A DNA stretch of 64,000 nucleotides from Vallitalea guaymasensis (GTDB lineage: Bacteria; Bacillota; Clostridia; Lachnospirales; Vallitaleaceae). The stretch spans positions 558,001 to 622,000 of the forward strand of contig NZ_CP058561.1 in the NCBI RefSeq assembly GCF_018141425.1. The letters are read 5' to 3'. Below the pieces are notes generated by a model. It was not told the origin of the DNA and made no database searches. It saw only the letters and a list, made by a program, of their open reading frames with translations. Positions 26,901-35,798 of this stretch are shown one piece after another (within the stretch, counting starts at the first letter, position 1; each line of letters starts with the position of its first letter). Both the position numbers and the translations under genes were made by a program.

Positions 26901-26950
26901 TCAATCACGTTTTGAATATAGACATACATCTTTTTTTTATTATATGGCAT
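23945..26950 (-). CDS. alpha-mannosidase, glycoside hydrolase family 38
   Basis: About 1001 aa. GH38 catalytic part: GHAHIDLAWLWPIRET with the zinc ligands His-x-His and Asp (near residues 244-248), WLPDVFGYTGSLPQIL with the nucleophile Asp about 358, GAMWVEPDTNISGGEALIRQ, GIGDGGGGPG. Then the mid domain and beta-sandwich C-terminus. No signal peptide, so it should act on mannosides taken up by the ABC importer encoded upstream. ATG 26950 is chosen (GGGAG 11 nt upstream); ATG 26968 is possible. Last gene of the LacI-led operon, ending at the terminator 23853-23890. Confidence 0.95.
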   Translation of the reverse strand: MPYNKKKMYVYIQNVIDKVNKAMYEKVAELDAVAWITKEPIPFHERCNGEEKQVRIGETWGQLWDCGWFNFTGEVPKTQKGQKIVLLIDVNGEGCVFDKEGCPIRGLTNISSSFDFSLGKPGKKVVQFLENAEGGEKIDIWIETGCNDLFGRYSKEGTLEEACVAVCNQEMRALYYDFQVLYELMSQLPDSESRHMSILYKLDEATKVLKDYTEEEAVKARKILMSELNKKGGDPSLTVSAIGHAHIDLAWLWPIRETIRKGARTFSTVLEMMERYPDYIFGASQPQLYAWMKERYPSLYKKIEQRIKEERWEVQGAMWVEPDTNISGGEALIRQVVYGKRFFREEFGKDMKILWLPDVFGYTGSLPQILKKSGVDYFMTIKLSWSEINQFPHHTFNWQGIDGTKILCHMPPEGTYNSSASPQAVKKTEAQYLDKGVSDNCLMLFGIGDGGGGPGAEHLERLERVKNLNGLSPVVQESSLDFFKRIDKDSHKYKTWNGELYLEKHQGTFTSQAKNKKYNRKMEIMLRELELSSMLAQINAQMVYPQQEIEEIWKEVLLYQFHDILPGSSIKRVYDESLNRYQVLMNKTQEMIQKSLEAVADNIDTHGIDNPHMVFNSLSWERKEWLKVKDDWQYLSVPPMGYSVVDEKEKDDISDKLVVKEDCLENELIKLQFNDDGTIKSIYDKEYQREVIQDGVEANVLAVYDDQGDAWDFDINYDERPFDSFQLRSRENYIDGPKAIMKQVYNLGESKLIQKVILTKDSRRIDFKTEVQWQESNKMLRTSFPVDVYATDATCDIQFGTIKRPLNRNTSWESAKYEICAHKWVDISQRDYGVALMNDCKYGYKVLENTIDLNLLRSTNYPGVNADKGKHEFTYSLYPHNGDYVTGEVAKRADELNIPLNCIEVNSSKDQLPKTKAFIEILDGDVVIESVKRAEDDNDIIVRLYENNSSSVNAQIFFNFDVKSVQLVDMMEENSSDIPIEKGIVNLRFKPFEIHTLKVNI

Positions 26951-27016
26951 AATTATACTTACTCCCATCTTATCTAACTTTGCTTAACTTTTGCTAATAT
27001 TTTCTCACTAAAACAA

Positions 27017-27853
27017 TTATTTAATTCCTGTCATACTGATTCCTTCAACGAATTTTTTCTGGAATATTAAAAATACAATTACTATTGGTGCTAAAGTCGT
27101 AATCAATGCCGCCGATTCAAGAATCATATCGTACCCAGTCTGGAAATTAGTCTGAAATCCCATTAAACTAAGCTGAACTGTAAATACTTCTGCTTTGTTG
27201 GTAACTATCATAGGCCATAGATAATCATTCCACATCTGAGTATATGTGATTATGAAATATGTAGCTATCACAGGTCCTGATAATGGCAATACAACCTTAA
27301 AGAAAATCTTCATTTCACTAGCACCATCTATGTATGCAGATTCGATTATTGAATCAGGAAGGGTTTCTAAAAACTGCTTTGCAAGAAATATCCCTACAAT
27401 ATTGACTAATCCTGGTATAATAAGTGCAGCCAAAGTATTTAGAATCTTTAAATCTCTGACTAGGATATAGTTAGGTATCAATAATACTTCTGCGGGTACC
27501 ATCAATGTTGATAGTAACATGACAAATATTATTTTTCTGCCTCTAAACTTCTTCTTTGCAATTACATAACCTACTAAAATTGCAATGAATGCACTTACCA
27601 AAGTAAATATTGTAACATAAATCAAACTGTTTTTGTATCCTATTCCTAAATTTGACATTTTCCATGCCTGAACATAATTCTCAAAATGGAATCCTTTTGG
27701 CAATAAATATATTTTACCCATTTCAGGCAAGAAATCTTTTGGTTGCAGTGAGTACACTATCCTCAGATAAAAAGGGAATAGTTGAACAAATGCAAAGATA
27801 CTCAAGATGATATAAAATATTGTGTTCCTGATTTTATTTTTACCCTTATTCAT
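27017..27853 (-). CDS. sugar ABC transporter permease, MalG type
   Basis: 278 aa, six membrane helices, with the EAA loop ESAYIDGASEMKIFFKVVLPLSGPVIAT that contacts the ATPase. CUT1 family, importing oligosaccharides. Its ATG lies inside the end of the MalF-type gene (8-bp overlap). The ATPase is not encoded here, as is common when a shared MsmX-type ATPase serves several importers. Confidence 0.93.
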   Translation of the reverse strand: MNKGKNKIRNTIFYIILSIFAFVQLFPFYLRIVYSLQPKDFLPEMGKIYLLPKGFHFENYVQAWKMSNLGIGYKNSLIYVTIFTLVSAFIAILVGYVIAKKKFRGRKIIFVMLLSTLMVPAEVLLIPNYILVRDLKILNTLAALIIPGLVNIVGIFLAKQFLETLPDSIIESAYIDGASEMKIFFKVVLPLSGPVIATYFIITYTQMWNDYLWPMIVTNKAEVFTVQLSLMGFQTNFQTGYDMILESAALITTLAPIVIVFLIFQKKFVEGISMTGIK

Positions 27854-28775
27854 AAGTTACCTTCTCCCCTTCAAATCTGAATTGTATAATAGTAACAATA
27901 AGAATAAATATGAAAAACATAACTGCAATAGACGATGCATATCCCATTTTATTCTCAACAAAACCGTCTTGATATATTCTAAGAACCACTGACATAGTAC
28001 TTCCGATAGGTCCCCCTTTAGTGACAAGCTGCATTGGACCTATTACCTTAAAACTTTCAATTGTAGTGTATACTATATTTAATAAGATGATTGGTTTTAA
28101 TAGAGGGATTGTAACTTTTTTGAAGATAGTCCAATTACTTGCCCCATCAATCTTAGCAGCTTCATAGAATGTCTTAGGGATTTGTTTTAATCCAGCTAGA
28201 TAAATAAGCATTCTTATTCCAAAACCTAAAAACAGTGGATAAAGCATTAATGATATCAACGCCATGTCTGGGTCTGACAACCAAGCAACGGATTTGATTC
28301 CGAAATGACCTAATATTGTATTCAAGAAACCATAAGGACTTGGATCAAAAATCCATTCTATCATTGTAGCTCCTACAACCTGTGAAACTAGTATAGGCCA
28401 GAATAGTGCCGCCCTGAAGAACTTTTCTCCTTTTGAAATACAAGTAATCATGTAAGCTGTGCCAAGCCCAATTAGATTATGTCCTATTACAGTAAATATA
28501 GTCCATATGAAAGTATTGTTAAAGGCTTTCCATAGACCTCCATCATTAGTAAATATACGAATATAATTATCTAATCCAACAAAATCAGGAGCTTTGAATA
28601 TATTCCAATCCGTAAAACTAAGATATATTACTCTAAACAATGCAAACAGAAAAAATATTCCCCAAAGAATTAATGGTATTGCAAGCATTCTATATGCTAT
28701 TATTTCATTTTTATATTTGACTCTAATCCTCTTATAACTTTTCTTGTTTTCTTTAACAGCCTTACTTTTCATCAT
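27846..28775 (-). CDS. sugar ABC transporter permease, MalF type
   Basis: 309 aa, basic cytosolic N-terminus then six helices; EAA loop FYEAAKIDGASNWTIFKKVTIPLLKPIILL. Partner of the MalG-type permease in the membrane. Start ATG 28775 or 28772 (adjacent ATGs after GAAGG). A long hairpin (28788-28858) lies just upstream, between it and the binding-protein gene. Confidence 0.93.
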   Translation of the reverse strand: MMKSKAVKENKKSYKRIRVKYKNEIIAYRMLAIPLILWGIFFLFALFRVIYLSFTDWNIFKAPDFVGLDNYIRIFTNDGGLWKAFNNTFIWTIFTVIGHNLIGLGTAYMITCISKGEKFFRAALFWPILVSQVVGATMIEWIFDPSPYGFLNTILGHFGIKSVAWLSDPDMALISLMLYPLFLGFGIRMLIYLAGLKQIPKTFYEAAKIDGASNWTIFKKVTIPLLKPIILLNIVYTTIESFKVIGPMQLVTKGGPIGSTMSVVLRIYQDGFVENKMGYASSIAVMFFIFILIVTIIQFRFEGEKVTYE

Positions 28776-28787
28776 TAACCTTCTTTC

Positions 28788-28858
28788 AAAATAAGGGCTG
28801 TCTAATAATACTAACAGCTAATAGATTATTTAGCCTATATTATTAGATGCCCTATTTT
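28788..28858 (-). repeat. intercistronic hairpin between binding protein and permease genes
   Basis: Arms 28788-28810 and 28838-28858: AAAATAAGGGC + TCTAATAATA pair with TATTATTAGA + GCCCTATTTT, about 20 bp with a 2-nt bulge. No T-run follows. Position is that of hairpins which protect malE-type mRNA and lower downstream permease expression. Confidence 0.7.
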
Positions 28859-28883
28859 ATTTATGCAATTGTTGACTAGGATT

Positions 28884-30197
28884 CTATTTGATATTTTTTA
28901 TCTCTTCGTCACATAATTCTTTTGCTTCCTTTAACGCTTCTTCTGGCTCTGCAACACCAGTAAGAACTTTTTGAATTGCATTTGAAAGATGCTTGTCAAT
29001 TGAAGGCCATGCTGGACTTCCTGGTCTTGATACAGTATTTTTGAATTGTTCAACAAATACTTTCCACTCTGGAGTATTAAACATTTCATCCTCTAATGAA
29101 TCTTTTAATGAAGGCATTAGATGAGTTTGTTTAGCGTAGGATAACTGTAGATCTTTATTGGTTGCTAGGAACTTACAGAAATCATATGCTTCTTGTTGAT
29201 GTTTTGTTGCTTTTGTTATCGCAAGACTATATAATCCTAATGGTGCATATCCTGTAACACCGTCTTTCAACGATACTAATGGTGCAACATTCAAACTTGC
29301 TGTTTCATCAGCAGTAAGTCTATTTATATTCCAACATCCCATTTCTAATAACCCGATTTTACCTTCATAGAATTCATTTTCAAGATATACATTTGGTGGT
29401 ATGGCTCCACAGCTAAGTAAATCATCTACTTGCTTTAATGCATTAACAGCTTCTTTACTGTCTAATGTACTTGCACTCCAATCGTCATTTAGGATAGAAC
29501 CACCGTTTCTAGCAACCCATGAACTAAATTGGAAAGATAGGAATCCACTTCCCTTTGGGTTAACTGGAACAGTATATCCATATACACCTTCTTCTCCTAA
29601 ATCATTTATTGCTAACGCAACATCTTTTAATTCTTCGTATGTAGTAGGTACTTCTTTGCCTGCTTTAGCCAATAAATCTTCATTATACATCAATGCTAAT
29701 GTATTAGCGTCAAATGGTAATGCATAAACATTATCTTGATACATATTTGCTTTCCATGCTGATTCCACAAATTTGTCTTTAATGTCATTTGCTCCAAATT
29801 CACTTAACTCTAAAATCTGGTCATTATAACCTAAAGTTTGAACAAATACATGATCTATCTTTACAATATCAGGAGCTGTCTTTCCTGCTAGAGCAACTTT
29901 ATAATTATCATAGTAATCAAAATTAGCTAACCATTCTGGTTCAATCTTAACGTTAGGATGTTCAGCCTCATATTCTGCTATGGCATCTAACAGTGGTTGT
30001 TTGAATTCATCTTGACTCGCCCACCAAATACTGAGTTTAACTTGTTTCTTACTATCTCCATGCTGCTCGTTCACTTTGCCATCAGTGTTTTGTGAATCTC
30101 CATTGGAGACTGTTTCTTTTGAGCCGCATCCAGTAAATAAACTCATTACCATTAATATACTCATAACAATAGTAAACATTTTTTTAGTGTTAAACAT
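28884..30197 (-). CDS. sugar ABC transporter substrate-binding lipoprotein
   Basis: 437 aa, extracellular solute-binding family 1. Lipoprotein signal with lipobox LFTGC (Cys24), followed by a Ser/Asn/Asp-rich linker, then LSIWWASQDEFKQPLLDAI and NVKIEPEWLANF. It should capture the glycan for the permeases downstream. The GH38 enzyme in the same operon suggests a mannose-containing oligosaccharide. Confidence 0.94.
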   Translation of the reverse strand: MFNTKKMFTIVMSILMVMSLFTGCGSKETVSNGDSQNTDGKVNEQHGDSKKQVKLSIWWASQDEFKQPLLDAIAEYEAEHPNVKIEPEWLANFDYYDNYKVALAGKTAPDIVKIDHVFVQTLGYNDQILELSEFGANDIKDKFVESAWKANMYQDNVYALPFDANTLALMYNEDLLAKAGKEVPTTYEELKDVALAINDLGEEGVYGYTVPVNPKGSGFLSFQFSSWVARNGGSILNDDWSASTLDSKEAVNALKQVDDLLSCGAIPPNVYLENEFYEGKIGLLEMGCWNINRLTADETASLNVAPLVSLKDGVTGYAPLGLYSLAITKATKHQQEAYDFCKFLATNKDLQLSYAKQTHLMPSLKDSLEDEMFNTPEWKVFVEQFKNTVSRPGSPAWPSIDKHLSNAIQKVLTGVAEPEEALKEAKELCDEEIKNIK

Positions 30198-30240
30198 ATT
30201 ATATCCTCCCTAGAACCTTATACTTATGATATTTTTTTGT

Positions 30241-31242
30241 TTATCTTATTGACACTTGTCCTACAGAACCTGTTTTAATAATTTTGTATTCATTTAGGAT
30301 GAGATTTGATGATTGCTGGTTATTATCTATAATCATGGTTATCTGTTTCGCAGCAGCCTCACCCAATTTTTTATAATCTACTACTACCCTGCTGACTTCA
30401 GGAGTCAAGAAATAATCCATACCACCTAATGCGAAAACGGAAATGTCACCTGGTATGTTAATACCTTTAGATTTTGCTTCTTCATATACCCCAAGTGCCA
30501 CTACATCTGATTCAGTAATAATCGCACTGAATTCTCCCTTTTCCAAAATACTGCCTGCTAATTTCTTTGCCTTTATTATTGTATTATCACAGTTATATAT
30601 ATAAGAAGGTTCAAAATCAATCTGGTTCTCTGATAGAGCTTTTATATATCCTTTTAAACGGTCAGAAGTTATAGTTAGATTAGGTTTGCTGTTTATGAAT
30701 GCAATCTTTTCATGACCGTTCTTTATGAGCATTTTTGTTGCACTATAAGCTATTTCAATATTATCCACATCTAGACTGCTTAAGTTCTCATATGATTTTG
30801 GTGCTTTTCCAACCAATACGATGGGCGTACCCGAGCTAACGAAGTCTTTGATACGTATATCTTCGATTTCCGGGTCCAAGATAATCGCTCCATCTATTGG
30901 TTCTATCCTTAACTTAGCACCTTTAGGTATCTTTTCATTATCTCTATCAATATATAGGATAACGTTATAATTGAACTCATTCAATTTCATAGCAACACCT
31001 TCAATGATCTGATGATGCATACTTCGAAACTCACCTAGATTTTCTAAAAACAAACCTATCATATAAGTTTTTTTATTGGCTAGACCTGTAGCTAGTTTAT
31101 TAGGATAATAATTCAACTCTTGTGCAGCCTTCAAAACTCTGTCAGTAATTTCTTCACTTACATATTTAGTATTATTAAACACGTTGGATACAGTCGATTT
31201 TGAAACTCCAGCTAATTTTGATACATCATTAATTGTACTCAT
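30241..31242 (-). CDS. LacI family repressor
   Basis: 333 aa: N-terminal LacI helix-turn-helix STINDVSKLAGVSKSTVSNVFN and hinge ELNYYPNKLATGLANKK, then the periplasmic-binding-protein-like effector domain (GLFLENLGEFRSMHHQIIEGV). First gene of the operon lacI-binding protein-permeases-GH38. A CG-centred palindrome AACCGGTT at 31292-31299 overlaps its own start site and recurs upstream of the GxGYxYP gene, so it probably controls both units. Inducer likely a mannoside. Confidence 0.94.
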   Translation of the reverse strand: MSTINDVSKLAGVSKSTVSNVFNNTKYVSEEITDRVLKAAQELNYYPNKLATGLANKKTYMIGLFLENLGEFRSMHHQIIEGVAMKLNEFNYNVILYIDRDNEKIPKGAKLRIEPIDGAIILDPEIEDIRIKDFVSSGTPIVLVGKAPKSYENLSSLDVDNIEIAYSATKMLIKNGHEKIAFINSKPNLTITSDRLKGYIKALSENQIDFEPSYIYNCDNTIIKAKKLAGSILEKGEFSAIITESDVVALGVYEEAKSKGINIPGDISVFALGGMDYFLTPEVSRVVVDYKKLGEAAAKQITMIIDNNQQSSNLILNEYKIIKTGSVGQVSIR

Positions 31243-31289
31243 TCTTTAACCACCTTTTTACCTTGAAATACTGCTTCAGACCGTAATAG

Positions 31290-31337
31290 TGAACCGGTTT
31301 TCTACTCCATAATATCATAATTATCAATATATGTAAA
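31290..31337 (-). promoter_or_regulatory. lacI-operon promoter with LacI-type operator
   Basis: Leftward TTTACA (31332-31337), 17-bp spacer, TATTAT (31309-31314); operator AGAAAACCGGTTCAC (31289-31303, core AACCGGTT) at the predicted start point. The same arrangement occurs at 33413-33460. Confidence 0.78.
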
Positions 31338-31393
31338 TGGTAATTAACAATTATAATATCTATAATGGTAAAAGGTGTTATGCATTAACTTGA

Positions 31394-33286
31394 CTAAAAG
31401 AAACTTGTTGTAAAAGTAAATATATCATTGCATTGAGTTGTAATATTATCATCTACCGCAATTACTTTCCAATAATAATTTGTCCATCTTTCTAGTGTGA
31501 TGGTTGAAGTATAATTGCTAGTTGTAATGCCTGGAACATCTATCTCAGGACTGGAAAAATCACTATTGTTATCTACAATGATTCTATAGCTGTCTGCTCC
31601 TACAGAATCTTCCCAATCAAAAGCTGTATTTGTTTTAGAAACCCAACTACTATTATTTGAAGGAGTCAGTAATTTAAAAGTTTCAGCAGTCTGGTTGATG
31701 TTTTCTTTTATCAATCTAACAAATTCATCAGGAGCAACTACTCTCACATCAGAATCTAATCTATCAACAATATATTGTATAGTTGCTGGTAGGTCATAAT
31801 TGTTCCATGCATCAATTGCTATCATTGAATATCCACTTTCACTGTGAGTGTCTGTAGGTTGGCTATTAAGGTAATTCACTACTTGATCTTTTTTGTAAGC
31901 ATATGAAAGTCCATCAGCCAATTTCATACTAGTTGATATTACAGGTTTTCCATTGGACCATAAAATATCTCCATTGTAAGGACTACCAAAATATGATGTC
32001 CACTCATAGTAGAATAAACCGTCGATGTTAGACTGCATAGTATATTTATCCCATATTGAAGTATTATTAAATGAATTTCTACCAATTACAGCTACAATAC
32101 CCATATCCAATTTACCCATATAATCATTTAATCTCTGAGTATGTAAATCAAGCTCACTTGCTGGATAAGATTCTGGATAAATGAATCCACTTCCAGAAGG
32201 TCCTACTATAAAGTTATCATTTGGAGTCGCTGATTCATAGTACCAGTCTAATACAGATGGTGATAGATCTATCATTCCAGGAGGCATTGTCCACCCTAAT
32301 GCAAAATTACCTCTTGATTGACTTCCCCACCAATCATCTTCATTTCCTCTGTTAAGAGTCCATTGTAGGTTATCTCCATCTGATACATAGAATGTTACAT
32401 AATGGACATTTTCCTCATTAGTAGCTTGTGCAGTATTTTGAGAATATGTTCCTGCTGAAAATCCGCTTAGAACTGATAAATTAAGTGCCCAATCAGAAGG
32501 AATGCTCATTACACCATTATAGGAGCTGTTTGATATAAAGGCTTCTTCTGAACCACCACTGGTATCTCCCCATCCAAAAACAACTGAATCAGGATCTAAT
32601 TTTTGCATTATTGATGTTCTAAAACTTGAATTGCCATCATAAAAGACAAGAGCCTTGTTCATTGCTGCAAAATCTCTTAAGTGGGTTGAATGTTCATCAT
32701 CTTCTTTTGCTTCTATGACAATGCTGTGATTCAACTGGTTCCAGTAGTTATCTACTACCCATGATTCGTTTTTACCAGTAACATCCTGCACTAGAGTTAA
32801 TCCATTATTTTGTGCTGTTGTTTCAATACTTGTTTCTACTGCAACAGCATCCAATACTCCTGCTAATGAATTAGCTGCATTCATAGAATCAGTACCCCCT
32901 TGATACAATATGTATCCATCAATATACTGACTGAATGTATTAATTAAATCCCATGCACTATTGACTTGTTGATAAGTTATCCCTTTTTTGCTTACCAGAT
33001 CATTAAGATACTTTGAGTATGCATCTTCTGTAAAGTATGGGTCTGAATCAATTATGTATATTTGTGATGATGTCTTATTGGAAACTATTCCTTGTAAAGT
33101 TGCTATCATCGTTCTTTCTGCATGGGTCATATTCTGAATATCTATAACATATAGATCAGTAGCCGTATATGCTGGTTTTGTATAATATGAACCATTAGAA
33201 TAAGCATGGACATTATTAGCATTAAAAGTCGTCAATGTAAAAATTATGCATAGACTCAATAAAAAACTTAACACCTTTTTTTTCAC
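31394..33286 (-). CDS. secreted GxGYxYP-family putative glycoside hydrolase
   Basis: 630 aa from GTG 33286 after AGGAGG. Signal peptide (about 1-28, ending NNVHA), then GxGYxYP N-terminal part (TDLYVIDIQNMTHAERTMIATLQGIVS) and the C-terminal catalytic-like part with FALGWTMPPGMIDLSP and GPSGSGFIYPESYP, a G-x-G-F-x-Y-P variant of the signature. Residues about 535-630 look like a fibronectin-III-type module (FDWEDSVGADSYRIIVD...TNYYWKVIAVDD). The substrate of the family is not known to me. Shares the operator of the alpha-mannosidase operon, so a role in releasing mannose-containing glycans outside the cell is inferred. Confidence 0.82.
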   Translation of the reverse strand: MKKKVLSFLLSLCIIFTLTTFNANNVHAYSNGSYYTKPAYTATDLYVIDIQNMTHAERTMIATLQGIVSNKTSSQIYIIDSDPYFTEDAYSKYLNDLVSKKGITYQQVNSAWDLINTFSQYIDGYILYQGGTDSMNAANSLAGVLDAVAVETSIETTAQNNGLTLVQDVTGKNESWVVDNYWNQLNHSIVIEAKEDDEHSTHLRDFAAMNKALVFYDGNSSFRTSIMQKLDPDSVVFGWGDTSGGSEEAFISNSSYNGVMSIPSDWALNLSVLSGFSAGTYSQNTAQATNEENVHYVTFYVSDGDNLQWTLNRGNEDDWWGSQSRGNFALGWTMPPGMIDLSPSVLDWYYESATPNDNFIVGPSGSGFIYPESYPASELDLHTQRLNDYMGKLDMGIVAVIGRNSFNNTSIWDKYTMQSNIDGLFYYEWTSYFGSPYNGDILWSNGKPVISTSMKLADGLSYAYKKDQVVNYLNSQPTDTHSESGYSMIAIDAWNNYDLPATIQYIVDRLDSDVRVVAPDEFVRLIKENINQTAETFKLLTPSNNSSWVSKTNTAFDWEDSVGADSYRIIVDNNSDFSSPEIDVPGITTSNYTSTITLERWTNYYWKVIAVDDNITTQCNDIFTFTTSFF

Positions 33287-33412
33287 AAAAATTCCTCCTA
33301 AATTCTATTATATTTCCTGTATTCAGTTGTTTGTTTCATTATGAATTTAAGATTAGTATACAATGAAGTTAGTTATTCATATCTTGCAAGATATATGAAT
33401 TAGTTATTCAGT

Positions 33413-33460
33413 AAACCGGTTTTCTGTAATCATAGTAATACATATTTTGTAAAAAGTCAA
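33413..33460 (-). promoter_or_regulatory. GxGYxYP-gene promoter with LacI-type operator
   Basis: Leftward TTGACT (33455-33460), 17-bp spacer, TACTAT (33432-33437), with ACAGAAAACCGGTTTAC (core 33414-33421) at the start point, matching the site before lacI. The leader beyond also has a perfect 16-bp palindrome ATATCTTGCAAGATAT (33379-33394) flanked by direct repeats GAATAACTAA, of unknown function. Confidence 0.75.
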
Positions 33461-33585
33461 TACTTTTTTCTAAAAATCTAACCACTTTATAGTCATTTTA
33501 ACTTTTTATACCATCAAAAGAGGCTATGTTTAGCTTATACTAATGAATTTATATGTTGATTAAGTCGTTTATACAAAACAAAAAA

Positions 33586-33650
33586 GGAGATTGTATCACA
33601 AATAATAACTTCATGGTATATCCATAAAAATATCTATGATACAACTCTCC
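33586..33650 (-). terminator. terminator of SIMPL-domain gene
   Basis: Arms GGAGATTGTATCA (33586-33598) and TGATACAACTCTCC (33637-33650), one-base bulge, long loop with a small inner hairpin; leftward T-run at 33580-33585. It starts right at the stop codon (33652). The remaining gap 33461-33585 shows nothing else. Confidence 0.82.
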
Positions 33651-33651
33651 T

Positions 33652-34326
33652 CTAATATTCAAATGTAGCTTCTACCATAGCTACTATACTTAATTTGCCT
33701 GATTGAACAGGTATTCCACCATCTCTATAAATAGCTGTTTCATAAGGTTTTATTTGATCACGCTTTGTCTTTTCTATGACTTTTATAGGTCGTGGATTAA
33801 TTCTTGTTCTAAGTGTCATTCCTATATTTTCAGCTTTATCCCTAGCATTTATTATTGATAATTCCAATGCATCTTCATAGTATTTATCTGGTTCATCCAC
33901 TGTAAAATTTAATCCTTGTTGATAATTCACACCATTCTTAACTGCATTTTGTATAATCATACCGACTGTATTAATATCAGTAACTGTTATTTCAATTACA
34001 TGCCTTACTTCATAACCTCTAAAATCTTGTTTACCCTCTATATAATCATATTGTGGTACAACTGTGTATTGGATGGTCTTAATCTCTGTTTTACTAACAC
34101 CATCATCTACAAGCCCTTTGATTACTTGATCCATGATATTTTTATTTTCATCTTGTGCCATCACTACATCTTCATTTTTTGTTATAACACCTAATTTGAG
34201 AATTGCAGTATCTGGTTCCACTTCAACCTTACCTATACCTACTACAGTTATCAATCTCTTATCTTCACAGTTTACCTTTTCTTGATAGGTGGGAGGATAT
34301 CTATCGTAACACATATTTGGTACCAT
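33652..34326 (-). CDS. SIMPL (DUF541) domain protein
   Basis: 224 aa. SIMPL core: ITVVGIGKVEVEPDTAILKLGVIT, QNKNIMDQVIKGL-like helix, GYEVRHVIEITVTDINTVGMIIQNAVKNG, ALELSIINARDKAENIGMTL (in pieces), ending KLSIVAMVEATFEY. Known members are mostly exported and of unclear role; this one has no signal peptide, only a short Tyr/Pro-rich N-terminus. ATG follows AGGAG. Confidence 0.88.
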   Translation of the reverse strand: MVPNMCYDRYPPTYQEKVNCEDKRLITVVGIGKVEVEPDTAILKLGVITKNEDVVMAQDENKNIMDQVIKGLVDDGVSKTEIKTIQYTVVPQYDYIEGKQDFRGYEVRHVIEITVTDINTVGMIIQNAVKNGVNYQQGLNFTVDEPDKYYEDALELSIINARDKAENIGMTLRTRINPRPIKVIEKTKRDQIKPYETAIYRDGGIPVQSGKLSIVAMVEATFEY

Positions 34327-34449
34327 ATTTTCTCCTCGATAATATTATTCTTATATATAGTATGTTATGTGGTTATGAAATGTACTTATCTATTTATGTA
34401 TTTTGGCAATATAAAAGATTGCCATTAGGCAACCTTCCATATGAGTATT

Positions 34450-35535
34450 TTATTTTGCTGTAATATATCCTTCCGCTGTTAATAATTCAGCGATTAAAAC
34501 TGCTCCACCAGCTGCACCTCTTAGAGTGTTATGAGATAGACATACGAATTTGTAATCATATAAGTTATCTTCTCTAAATCTACCAACTGTTACGCCCATT
34601 CCATTTTCATAATTACGGTCAATCTTTGTTTGTGGACGATTATCTTCTTCCATGTATTTCATAAATTGTTTTGGTGCTGATGGAAGTTTCAATTCTTGTG
34701 GTTTACCTGAATAACTATTCAATATACTGATAACTTCATTAACTTCAGGTTTTTCCTCAAAACTTATAGAAACTGCTGCTAAATGACCATCAGCTGCTGG
34801 AACTCTAATACATTGTGCAGAAATTACAGGCTCTGTAGCTGAAACAATCTTATCATTTTCGATTTTTCCCCATATTTTCATTGGCTCTTGTTCACTTTTT
34901 TCTTCTTCTCCACCAATATATGGTATTACATTGTCAACCATTTCTGGCCAGCTGTCAAATGTTTTACCGGCTCCAGATATTGCTTGATAAGTACACACAT
35001 TAACTTTTGTAGGTCTATATTTCTTTAATGCATTGACAACTGGAACATAACTTTGAATTGAACAGTTAGGTTTTACTGCGATAAATCCTCTTTTTGTTCC
35101 AAGTCTTTTTCTTTGAGCATCAATTATTTTTAAATGTTCATCATTGATCTCTGGTATTACCATAGGTACATCTTCAGTCCAACGATTAGCTGAGTTGTTG
35201 GATACAACAGGTACTTCAGCTTTTGCATAAGCTTCCTCTAATTCACGAATAGTCTTCTTATCCATATCTACAGCGCAGAAAACGAAATCAACCATTGCAC
35301 TTATCTCTTCAACATTTGATGCATCCATCATAGTCATGTTACCGATTTTTTCTGGTATTTCTATTGATTGTGCCCAACGACCTTTTACTGCTTCATTATA
35401 TGATTTTCCAGCTGATCTTGGACTTGCAGCTAGACATACTACATCATACCAAGGATGATCATGCAATAATGAAATGAATCTTTGACCTACCATACCAGTA
35501 GCTCCGATTATACCAACACGTAATTTACTTTCCAT
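34450..35535 (-). CDS. asd: aspartate-semialdehyde dehydrogenase
   Basis: 361 aa. NADP site VGIIGATGMVGQRFISLL, catalytic Cys in KPNCSIQSYVP, substrate His/Arg region SAQCIRVPAADGHLAAVSI, and RGAAGGAVLIAELL. It belongs to the archaeal/fungal-like branch rather than the E. coli type. Reduces aspartyl phosphate in Lys/Met/Thr synthesis. ATG 35535 is used because GTGAGG at 35550 is its ribosome site. Monocistronic; no lysine riboswitch is seen in its leader. Confidence 0.95.
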   Translation of the reverse strand: MESKLRVGIIGATGMVGQRFISLLHDHPWYDVVCLAASPRSAGKSYNEAVKGRWAQSIEIPEKIGNMTMMDASNVEEISAMVDFVFCAVDMDKKTIRELEEAYAKAEVPVVSNNSANRWTEDVPMVIPEINDEHLKIIDAQRKRLGTKRGFIAVKPNCSIQSYVPVVNALKKYRPTKVNVCTYQAISGAGKTFDSWPEMVDNVIPYIGGEEEKSEQEPMKIWGKIENDKIVSATEPVISAQCIRVPAADGHLAAVSISFEEKPEVNEVISILNSYSGKPQELKLPSAPKQFMKYMEEDNRPQTKIDRNYENGMGVTVGRFREDNLYDYKFVCLSHNTLRGAAGGAVLIAELLTAEGYITAK

Positions 35536-35655
35536 ATTTTTATACCTCACTTTTTTAATGTTTTTATTGAATTAATTAAATATATCTTATATAATAAATA
35601 AACATAAATAATCATTTGTCTTTCTGACGTAAACATTTGTTTTTGCTATGCGTAG

Positions 35656-35684
35656 ATTTTATCACGATTTTAATAAAAAATCAA
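35656..35684 (-). promoter_or_regulatory. asd promoter
   Basis: Leftward TTGATT (35679-35684), 17-bp spacer, TAAAAT (35656-35661), start near 35649 and a leader of about 115 nt without obvious riboswitch. Confidence 0.6.
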
Positions 35685-35798
35685 GCCTTTTAATAATTTA
35701 TCTCTGTATTTTAGTAAAGTATTTTTATCTTATAATATATATATATTCCCAAACAGCAAAAAATCACTTATTGTACACTAATTTTTAAAATCATAATA

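Noticed and set aside
26448-26915. 155-codon open frame on the + strand inside the alpha-mannosidase gene
   Set aside because: Antisense shadow of a clear GH38 gene; no ribosome site and low-complexity composition.
35551-35798. Possible lysine or SAM riboswitch before asd
   Set aside because: Leader is short and AT-rich with none of the conserved blocks of those riboswitches.
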